A stretch of 64,000 nucleotides of DNA from Spirochaetaceae bacterium (GTDB lineage: Bacteria; Spirochaetota; Spirochaetia; SZUA-6; Bin103). Below are positions 57,758 through 64,000 of the stretch, in pieces. The stretch is taken from the NCBI GenBank assembly GCA_028820215.1, contig JAPPKD010000083.1, forward strand, positions 1 to 64,000, read 5' to 3'. The notes under the pieces were generated by a model. The model did no database searches. It was not told the DNA's origin and worked only from the letters and a program-made list of their open reading frames with translations. The position numbers and the translations under genes are program-made. Within the stretch, counting starts at the first letter, position 1. Each line of letters opens with the position of its first letter.

Positions 57758-60700
57758 ATGCCCGGGCGTCCGATGGAGCTCATCCCGCACATCGACGTCG
57801 CCGAGGAGGCACGGATCAAGGCGCTGCTGGCCGAGCCCGGCAATCACTCGTGGCCGGCGATCGACAGCGAGTCGATGGACGGCTGGGTCCCCGACCTGGG
57901 GTTGACCGGCTACGCCAACTACAGCATCTACCGTCCACCCTCGGTGGCCGCCGCAGGCATCACCACCACCGTCCGCCACCGTTTCCGCGTGCCGCCCCGG
58001 AACCCGAAGCTGCCTGGTCCCTATTACCTGGCTGCCCTCATCTACGACAAGGCAAGCGAGGAGTTCCCGCTGGAGCTCAGCCTGGGCTCCGAAGACGTGG
58101 GACGGATCGAGCCGCGGCGCCACGACAACCGGCGGCACCTCATAGTCATTGACCGGCCGATTCTGTTCGACGACCGGGTCAAGTGGATTCAGTTTGCGAG
58201 CGACGGGCGCGGCGAGTGCCGGATCGAGCGCTTCGTCCTGCTGGCGGAGGCCCCGGAGCCCAGCGCGTTCGCGCCGGCCATCGAGCGCGTGCACGTGGAG
58301 GTCGACGCTGCCGGCGATGCCGCTGCCGCCACCGTCCACTGCCTGACCTTTCCGCCCTCGGCGGTCGCCGTGTCCGTCCGGGACGACACCGGGGCGTCGG
58401 TCGCGGAGCCCGCCCCGGACGGCCCCTCGACCCTGCACGCGATCCCGCTTGCCGGCCTGCCGCTCGACCGGACCTGGACCGCATGGCTGACGGCAACCGA
58501 GCAGGACGGCGATACCACCGAGTCGGTCTGCGAGTTCAGCACTAGCCGGCCCAAGCCGCGCTCTCCGAACGCCATGTCACCGATCGAGGCGGAGGTGGAG
58601 CTGTGCGACACCGGCGCCGCCGCGTCGCTGGCCGGGCTGCCGCTCACCTTCGGCGTGCCGGTCTCCCGCGGCGCGCTCTTCTCGGCCGGCGACGCCCGGC
58701 TCGTATGGGGCGACGGCCCCGACGACGCCTCGTCCGCCCAGGCCCGCATCCACAGCCTCTGGCCCGACGGCTCGGCCCGCTGGGTGCTGGTCGACGCCGC
58801 CGTGCCTCCACCGCTTCAGCCCGGCGCCCGCGCAGACTGCCGCGTCCTGCTGGGCGCCGCCGAAGCACCGAACGCGGACGGAGCCCTCAGCGTGGAGCGG
58901 CGCGACGGCGGCGCCGTCCTCGTGGCCGGCCGGATGCTGCGGGTGTCCGTGCAGCCGCGTGCCCAGGACTGGATCTTCCTCGAGCCGACCGCCGGTGGCC
59001 TACCGCTCGCCGGCGGCCCCCTGAACCGGGCGCTGCGCGTGGAGTTGGACGACGGTACGCCGCTCGAAGCCGCCGCTACCTCGGCGTCCGTCGAGCACGC
59101 CGGTCCACTGCGCACCACGCTGCGCTGTGACGCCGTCCACCGGGACAAGGCCGGGCACGCACGGCTGCGCAGCGAGCTGCGTATCCACGTCTACGCCGAG
59201 CAGCCGTTCGTGAAGATCGACCACCGGCTGGTGGTGCTGTGCGCGGACCCGGACGCCGATCCCGTGTTCGAGCCCGGCGTCGACGAGGAGCAGGCCCTGC
59301 TCGGCGTCCGCTCCTGCGTGCTGGAGGTTCCGTTCGCGGCAGCCGCCGTCGAGCTGGCCGGCGAGCAGTTCGAAGTCCCGGACAACCACTCCTGGAGCCT
59401 GCGCCACGAGCACGACCTGGCCCATGACATCGTCACCCCCGCCGGCCGGCAGCGCCGTGACGGGCGCACCTCCGGCTACCTCCGCGTGAGCTCGGCCACC
59501 GGCCACACGCTTGCCGCCGGGATCCGAAACTTCTGGCAGAGCTATCCCAAGGGCGTTGCCGTCAGCGGCGACGCCGTACGACTCAAGCTCCTGCCGGAGC
59601 TCTCCGGCGAGGACCTGCCCGGCGATGAGGAAGCGTGGCAGCGGCTCTACCGGTGGCTGCAGGATGGGCGGTACCTGCTGCGCGAAGGCATGGCGCTGAC
59701 CACGGAGCTGCTTCTCGCCCTGCCGCCCGACGGAGCCGACCGCGACGCCGCCGCGCCCCTGTTCGAATGGCTGGAGACGCCGGTCGCGGCCCGCCCCGGC
59801 CTCGCCTACGCCAATGCGACCGGGGCGCTGCCACGGCTCGCCGCCAAGGAGAGCTCGGCGCAGCCGCGCTACGAGCGGTTCGCCGCCGAAGCGCTGCGCC
59901 AGTTCCACGAGGACCAGGAGCAGTGGCGCGCCTACGGCCACGTGAATTTCGGAGACTGGTACGGCGAGGGCGACTGGAGCTGGGGCAACAACGAGTACGA
60001 CACGCCCTACTGCGCCTACTGGGAGTTCCTGCGCGGCGGCGAACCGGGATGGGCAACGTGGGGCGCGCAGTCGGCCCGGCACCTGGCCGACGTCGATACC
60101 GTCAACGCCTTCCACGACCCGCGCCACATCGGGTTGCAGCCGATGCACATGCCCGCCCACCTGGGCGGCTACCTGCCGGCCTACTTCCGCAGCAAGGTCC
60201 CCGGCACACGCGGCATCCCCTCGCACATGTGGGCGGAAGGCCCACTGCTGCACTTCCTGCTGACCGGCGACGAGGCCGTACGCGACTCGCTGCTGCGATC
60301 CGCCGGCTGGCTTCTGCAGCCCGAGCGCCTGGACCACTACGAGTTCGGCGCCGTGCGCGAGGCCGGCTGGCACCTCATCCACCTGACCATGCTGGCCTCG
60401 GCCACCGGCGACCGCCGCGCCGCCAACGGCGCCGCCGTCGTCGTGCGCCGCATCCTGGAGAAGCAGGACGCCTCCGGCGGCTGGACCCGGATGCTCACCT
60501 CCGGCCACTGCTGGTGCGGCTACCCGCACTGCCGCGGCAACATCGCCTTCATGGTCACCGTCCTGCTCTCGGCCCTGAAGCGCTACTACGACCTCACGAA
60601 CGAGGAGCAGGTGGCCGGCGCCATCCTCGCCGGCGGGCGCTGGCTGGTCCGCGAGACCTTTCACGAAAAGACCGGCCACTTCATCGGCGGAAGCTGCAAG

Positions 60701-60949
60701 ACCATGCAGCGAATCGAGGAAGGCGAGGTCTTCGGCACCCAGATCATCATCGAAGGCGTGGCCGACGCGTTCGCCGTCTCCGGCGATCCCGAGATCGGCC
60801 GCTGCCTGCAACGCGCCCTGCCCGCGATCGGCGTCATGCCCGACCTGGAGGGCCACCGCGACCTCGGCAAGCAACTGTCCAGCCAGATGCGCTACGTCCC
60901 CACCGTCCTCGCCGCCCTCGAGGAGTCCCGTCCCGCCAACTCAGAATAG
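57758..60949 (+). CDS. PcRGLX/exo-rhamnogalacturonan-lyase-like protein, 1063 aa
   Basis: A very large cytoplasmic-looking protein. Residues ~1-265 are beta-rich and may bind carbohydrate. From about 272 comes the N-terminal beta domain of the PcRGLX/YetA-like family: LPLTFGVPVSRGALFSAGDA, then SLWPDGSARWVLVDA. Residues ~700-1050 form an alpha-rich toroid-type domain with conserved aromatic motifs (YGHVNFGDWYGEGDWSWGNN, PMHMPAHLGGYL, GHCWCGYPHCRGN). Family members cleave rhamnogalacturonan or related uronic-acid polymers. No signal peptide, so it would act on imported oligosaccharides. The start may be ATG 57758 or 57773. Ends 33 nt before the RelE-type toxin stop. Confidence 0.65.
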   Translation: MPGRPMELIPHIDVAEEARIKALLAEPGNHSWPAIDSESMDGWVPDLGLTGYANYSIYRPPSVAAAGITTTVRHRFRVPPRNPKLPGPYYLAALIYDKASEEFPLELSLGSEDVGRIEPRRHDNRRHLIVIDRPILFDDRVKWIQFASDGRGECRIERFVLLAEAPEPSAFAPAIERVHVEVDAAGDAAAATVHCLTFPPSAVAVSVRDDTGASVAEPAPDGPSTLHAIPLAGLPLDRTWTAWLTATEQDGDTTESVCEFSTSRPKPRSPNAMSPIEAEVELCDTGAAASLAGLPLTFGVPVSRGALFSAGDARLVWGDGPDDASSAQARIHSLWPDGSARWVLVDAAVPPPLQPGARADCRVLLGAAEAPNADGALSVERRDGGAVLVAGRMLRVSVQPRAQDWIFLEPTAGGLPLAGGPLNRALRVELDDGTPLEAAATSASVEHAGPLRTTLRCDAVHRDKAGHARLRSELRIHVYAEQPFVKIDHRLVVLCADPDADPVFEPGVDEEQALLGVRSCVLEVPFAAAAVELAGEQFEVPDNHSWSLRHEHDLAHDIVTPAGRQRRDGRTSGYLRVSSATGHTLAAGIRNFWQSYPKGVAVSGDAVRLKLLPELSGEDLPGDEEAWQRLYRWLQDGRYLLREGMALTTELLLALPPDGADRDAAAPLFEWLETPVAARPGLAYANATGALPRLAAKESSAQPRYERFAAEALRQFHEDQEQWRAYGHVNFGDWYGEGDWSWGNNEYDTPYCAYWEFLRGGEPGWATWGAQSARHLADVDTVNAFHDPRHIGLQPMHMPAHLGGYLPAYFRSKVPGTRGIPSHMWAEGPLLHFLLTGDEAVRDSLLRSAGWLLQPERLDHYEFGAVREAGWHLIHLTMLASATGDRRAANGAAVVVRRILEKQDASGGWTRMLTSGHCWCGYPHCRGNIAFMVTVLLSALKRYYDLTNEEQVAGAILAGGRWLVRETFHEKTGHFIGGSCKTMQRIEEGEVFGTQIIIEGVADAFAVSGDPEIGRCLQRALPAIGVMPDLEGHRDLGKQLSSQMRYVPTVLAALEESRPANSE

Positions 60950-60981
60950 GACATCGGCGCACTGCCGACGTCCTGCACGTG

Positions 60982-61224
60982 TCAGCGGTACGCCTCCCGT
61001 CGATGCAGGACACGAACGACGATGACTCCCTCGTCAACGCGGAAAATTGCGCGCAAGCTTCCAGCTCGTAACCGGAATCTACCTCTCCATCGACCTGACA
61101 TCGCTCGCACGTCTCCGAGGCCGCTCGCAGCAAATCGATTCAACGCGTCCACGACGCGCCGCCGGTCATGCGGCGCAAGGCTCTCCAGGTCCTTGAGGGC
61201 TTTGTTCGTGTAGAGGACGCTCAC
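60982..61224 (-). CDS. RelE/ParE-type toxin, 80 aa
   Basis: A small RelE-fold mRNA interferase-like protein: YTNKALKDLESLAPHDRRRV at the N-terminus, the MSGRWRGRFRLRAGSLRAIF core and the C-terminal VVRVLHRREAYR with the basic and Tyr residues used in catalysis. It overlaps the antitoxin stop by 4 nt, antitoxin first. It converges on the large lyase gene with 32 nt between. All motifs are intact, so this appears to be a complete module. Confidence 0.88.
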   Translation of the reverse strand: MSVLYTNKALKDLESLAPHDRRRVVDALNRFAASGLGDVRAMSGRWRGRFRLRAGSLRAIFRVDEGVIVVRVLHRREAYR

Positions 61225-61475
61225 AGTCCGAGGCGGATTTGGGCTTCCTCGGCTGTGACGACGCGACCTGCTTCCGCGTCGCGTTCGCCTTCTTCAATCG
61301 CTTGCGCTTCCTCGTCCGTCACCGATTCGTCGTCGATCGGCGCATGCGCAAGAGCCGTCTTCACCAATTTGGCTGACGACAAGGCCGACAGCCCCTCCAG
61401 GACCCGCTTCACGGTTTGCAGATCACTGTCCGGCAAGCCTTCCACCAACTGGTGAATCTGTTCCTTCGTCGTCAT
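61221..61475 (-). CDS. Antitoxin partner of the RelE-type toxin, 84 aa
   Basis: An acidic, helical protein (KEQIHQLVEGLPDSDLQTVK at the start, DDESVTDEEAQAIEEGERDA in the tail) of the antitoxin group that precedes RelE-type toxins with the phrase LPDSDLxxVxRxLEGL. It probably binds DNA through its N-terminal part and the toxin through its acidic tail. ATG at 61475; the stop overlaps the toxin start by 4 nt. A GTAC-rich repeat upstream (61488-61505) is a candidate operator. Confidence 0.83.
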   Translation of the reverse strand: MTTKEQIHQLVEGLPDSDLQTVKRVLEGLSALSSAKLVKTALAHAPIDDESVTDEEAQAIEEGERDAEAGRVVTAEEAQIRLGL

Positions 61476-61487
61476 TCGCTGCCTATC

Positions 61488-61505
61488 GTACAGGAGTACA
61501 AGTAC
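61488..61505. promoter_or_regulatory. Candidate operator: three GTAC elements within 18 nt
   Basis: GTAC occurs three times (61488, 61496, 61502) just upstream of the antitoxin start, GTACAGGAGTACAAGTAC. The spacing of overlapping half-sites suits cooperative binding of a toxin-antitoxin complex. Weak evidence; based on position and symmetry only. Confidence 0.35.
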
Positions 61506-61523
61506 GCCACGACACCGTCAACG

Positions 61524-62777
61524 CTACGCTGTCGACTCCGGCCGTTCGCCGACGGGGACGGTCCGATGCAGGCCACCGGCGTGCAGGTCCATCGCCAGGC
61601 TGCGGAAGTCGCGCACCCGGTGAACCGTGCACAAATCGGCGTCGTGCTGGTCGCGTGAGTCGCGGCTGGTGCGAGACAGCAGCACCAGGTCGTCGCCGTC
61701 GACCACGGCGCTCGGGTACATGAAGCTGCGGTGCACGTCGTCCGGCCAGCGGGCCACGCAGCCGGCCGGGAACCAGCTCAGGCAGTCGATGCTGTAGTGC
61801 AGGAAGAGCCAGCGCCGTTCGCCGGCCGCGCGGCGGTAGCGCGCCTGCTCCATCCTCTCGCCCCAGCCCAGGTAGTCGCGCGAGTTGGTGACCAGGTTGC
61901 CGAGCATCCAGTACATGCCGGCCGGACGGTCGTGGATGATGAAGAACTTGCACTGCCCGCCCGGCCACGGCACGAACTGATCGAACCGCAGCCGGCCGGC
62001 CGCTGCGTCGTACTCCAGCGCGGCGGCCACGTGCGCCATGCCCTGCGACCGGATCGTGCAACGGACGAACACGCGGACGTGGCCGGCAACCTGTACGGTA
62101 TTGGGCTCCAGCCAAGCGAACGGACGCGTCTTGGCACCCGGCACGGCGCCCGCCGCCGCTTCCTCATGGAGTGCTGCCCCGATGAGCGCCTCCGGCATCG
62201 CGGGAGCCTCGAGCACCTCAGACAAGCTCCACCCGCCGGGGTCGAAGGGTGAGCGGCGGCGGTCGAATCGCACCATCACTTTGCCGGCGTACAAGGCGTC
62301 CGGCAGGTCGTAGTCCATCGCCCACAGCAGCTCTCCGTCCCGCTCCAGCATCGCGGTCGAGATGTTCCAGAGCGGCCCCCGCAGCACGCGCACGGGATCG
62401 CTCCAACTCCGGCCGCCGTCGTCGCTGCCCACCAGCAGGAAGTCGCGATGGGACTCTTCCTGCACGAACATCAGCAGCCGACCATCCAGCACGAACGAAC
62501 GCCCCTCCTGGTAGGGGAGCGCGGGAGGTTCGTCCCAGCTGGTGCCGCTATCGTCGCTCACCAGGACGCGGAGGTGCCGTGTGCCTGCGTCCGGCGTCCG
62601 CGACCTCCCCCACTGCGGCGCGGCGATGACGAGCCTGCCGTCCGGCAGGCGGGCCAGGTTAGGATCGTGAAAGAAGAAGCGGGTGTAATCCGGCACCTGC
62701 GCGGCGATCACGTGCTCCTGTGCCAACGGCTCGACGTTCGGATTGCCGCGGCTTCGGCGCTCGCTCGACGGTGGCAT
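61524..62777 (-). CDS. Sialidase-like BNR-repeat protein, 417 aa
   Basis: A propeller protein with Asp boxes SDDSGTSW and SDDGGRSW and several blade-like segments (LARLPDGRLVIAAPQWG, FVRCTIRSQGMAHVAAALEY, YPSAVVDGDDLVLLSRTSRD). Such sialidase-fold proteins include hydrolases for many sugars; the sialidase Arg triad cannot be confirmed. It is not closely similar to the sialidase-like genes at 7-13 kb. No signal peptide. ATG at 62777 chosen as the outermost in frame; the conserved region starts near residue 30 (YTRFFFHDPNLARL). Divergent from the sulfatase gene, 64 nt apart. Confidence 0.72.
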   Translation of the reverse strand: MPPSSERRSRGNPNVEPLAQEHVIAAQVPDYTRFFFHDPNLARLPDGRLVIAAPQWGRSRTPDAGTRHLRVLVSDDSGTSWDEPPALPYQEGRSFVLDGRLLMFVQEESHRDFLLVGSDDGGRSWSDPVRVLRGPLWNISTAMLERDGELLWAMDYDLPDALYAGKVMVRFDRRRSPFDPGGWSLSEVLEAPAMPEALIGAALHEEAAAGAVPGAKTRPFAWLEPNTVQVAGHVRVFVRCTIRSQGMAHVAAALEYDAAAGRLRFDQFVPWPGGQCKFFIIHDRPAGMYWMLGNLVTNSRDYLGWGERMEQARYRRAAGERRWLFLHYSIDCLSWFPAGCVARWPDDVHRSFMYPSAVVDGDDLVLLSRTSRDSRDQHDADLCTVHRVRDFRSLAMDLHAGGLHRTVPVGERPESTA

Positions 62778-62841
62778 CCTGGCCTCCCCGGCCCATTATG
62801 TCTGCTCGCGGCCCCCGCGGCACCGCGCTACCCTGCCCGCG

Positions 62842-64000
62842 ATGAACGCCGACCGACCGAACATCCTGTTCCTGATGACCGACCAGATGCAGGGCCGCGT
62901 GCTGGAAGCCGGCAGTCCCTGCCAGACCCCGCACTTCGATCGCCTGGCGGCGCGCGGCGTGCGCTTCCCGCGGGCATACACGCCCAACGCCGTCTGCTCT
63001 CCCGCGCGGGCCAGCCTGATGACCGGACTGCTCCCGCACTCCCACGGAGTGCTGGAGGTCACCCACTGCGTGGACGACGACCAGTGCAACCTCCGCACGG
63101 TACATCCGCACTGGGCGCAGCGGCTGCAGGCGGCCGGCTACCGTACCGGCTACTTCGGCAAGTGGCACGTGGAGCGCAGCGACGACCTGCGCCGGTTCGG
63201 CTGGGAGGTGGACGGCGGCACGAAGAGCGCGCGGTACAAGGACGCGCAACGGGCAACGGGCGCGGCCACGAAGGACGCGGGCTCCTTCAGCCTGCGCGGG
63301 ACCAACGACCACCCGCCCGGCTATGACCGGACGCTGCTCTACGGCGTGACCGACACGCCCCCGGAGCGGCGGGGCGTCGGCGTCGCCACGGCGCTCGCCC
63401 ACGAATTCCTGCAGGATGCCGCCTCCGGCGACGATCCGTGGTGCTGCTTTGTGAGCGTGACCGAGCCGCACGACCCGTTCGTCACCGGCGAGGCCGCGTA
63501 CGCCGGTTACGACGTGGACAGCATCTCCCTGCAGCCCAACGTGCACGACGACCTGGCGGGCCGGCCCGGCATCTACCGCAAGGCGGGCCGGACCTGGCGC
63601 GGCATGACCGACCGGCAGCGGCGCGAGGCCGCCGCCTGCTACTACGCGTCGATCACGGAGATCGACGCCCAGTTCGGCAGCCTGATCGACCTGGTCGACG
63701 CCGCCGGCCGGCTCGACGACACGATCGTCGTGCTGACCAGCGACCACGGCGAGCTGCTCGGCGCGCACGGGCTGTACTGCAAGAACGTCAGCGGGTTCGA
63801 GGAGGTCTACCAGATCCCGCTGGTGATCTCAGGCCCCGGCGTCGGCCGGGGAGTCGTGAGCGAAGCGCGGGTCGGCCTGCACGACCTGGCGCCGACGCTG
63901 CTGGAGCTGGCGGGGCTGGACCCCATCGGCACGCCGGACTCGCGCTCGTTCCGTACCGTGCTGGCCGACGAGCGCCACGCCGGCGAATTCACCCGCGGGT
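62842..64000 (+). CDS. Type I sulfatase, N-terminal ~386 residues (runs off the window)
   Basis: Starts at the ATG at 62842 and is open to the right edge. NILFLMTDQMQGRV gives the N-terminal metal Asp (and neighbouring Gln), TPNAVCSPARASLMTG the Cys-type formylglycine motif (Cys near residue 54), YFGKWHVE the Lys/His pair, SVTEPHDPF and VVLTSDHGELLGAHG the further active-site residues. Similar in layout to the sulfatase at 22076. No signal peptide. Partner genes beyond the window are unknown. The gene is divergent from the sialidase-like gene, which suggests desulfation and deglycosylation of the same substrate. Confidence 0.9.
   Translation, partial: MNADRPNILFLMTDQMQGRVLEAGSPCQTPHFDRLAARGVRFPRAYTPNAVCSPARASLMTGLLPHSHGVLEVTHCVDDDQCNLRTVHPHWAQRLQAAGYRTGYFGKWHVERSDDLRRFGWEVDGGTKSARYKDAQRATGAATKDAGSFSLRGTNDHPPGYDRTLLYGVTDTPPERRGVGVATALAHEFLQDAASGDDPWCCFVSVTEPHDPFVTGEAAYAGYDVDSISLQPNVHDDLAGRPGIYRKAGRTWRGMTDRQRREAAACYYASITEIDAQFGSLIDLVDAAGRLDDTIVVLTSDHGELLGAHGLYCKNVSGFEEVYQIPLVISGPGVGRGVVSEARVGLHDLAPTLLELAGLDPIGTPDSRSFRTVLADERHAGEFTRG

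Noticed and set aside
1..64000. CRISPR array, tRNA or rRNA genes
   Set aside because: No regularly spaced repeats, no tRNA T-loop with matching stems and no rRNA-like sequence were seen. A tRNA or Rfam search would confirm this.

Overview
The window is about 64 kb of GC-rich (roughly two-thirds G+C) bacterial DNA, densely packed with genes that often overlap by 4 nt (ATGA, GTGA, TTGA). No rRNA, tRNA or other taxonomic marker is visible, so the host cannot be named. The mix of sialidase-like, glycosidase-like, sulfatase, creatininase-like, PhyH and Gfo/Idh proteins, together with Uma2 and AAA/PD-(D/E)XK proteins and decayed toxin-antitoxin pairs, resembles high-GC uncultured bacteria from soil or marine-sponge habitats (for example sponge-associated spirochaetes, Latescibacterota or Poribacteria). 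That placement is inference only.

Layout. 1-2878: an edge ribbon-helix-helix fragment, an alpha-glucuronidase-like protein, and a HigA antitoxin beside a truncated HigB. 2879-6006 (minus): SMP-30-type lactonase, frameshifted enolase-superfamily dehydratase, Gfo/Idh/MocA dehydrogenase. 6054-11294 (plus): creatininase-like amidase, M20 peptidase, sialidase-like protein, sialidase-like protein with a LamG-like C-terminal domain. 11317-13644 (minus): a paralogue of the last gene, tail to tail with it, followed by the C-terminal scrap of an ABC permease. 13785-16120 (plus): FAD oxidoreductase and DapA-like aldolase. 17116-23542 (minus): sulfatase, glycosidase-like, alcohol dehydrogenase, glycosidase-like, MFS exporter/importer. 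23655-27977 (plus): SDR, PhyH dioxygenase, ThDP enzyme, SelA-like PLP enzyme.

28.0-41.1 kb is an accessory region: a decayed HEPN/ApeA-like gene, an ISL3-type transposase remnant, an AAA/PD-(D/E)XK protein, a 3.8 kb segment bounded by ~103 bp direct repeats (truncated S41 peptidase, dehalogenase, ArsR regulator, SRPBCC protein, RHH/PIN toxin-antitoxin), a secreted PPC-type protein, a DUF418 membrane protein, an orphan DUF433 gene, an HNH endonuclease and a HicAB pair with a broken toxin.

41.3-64 kb returns to catabolism. A minus-strand peptide/oligosaccharide-type ABC importer (binding protein, two permeases) leads into a glycosidase-like gene and an amidohydrolase. Divergently run an M81 metallopeptidase, two tandemly duplicated glycosidase-like genes, a cupin and three SDRs. 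Then come an SGNH hydrolase, a SIS-like protein, a large rhamnogalacturonan-lyase-like protein, a RelBE-type pair, a further sialidase-like gene and a second sulfatase running off the edge.

Taken together the non-accessory parts look like several adjoining operons for import, desulfation, deglycosylation and oxidation of an unusual (possibly sulfated or uronic-acid-bearing) glycan or glycoconjugate. The key enzymes carry no evident signal peptide, so the work seems cytoplasmic after ABC or MFS uptake. The substrate is not known from sequence. Five paralogous glycosidase-like proteins with a shared C-terminal module are the most distinctive component.
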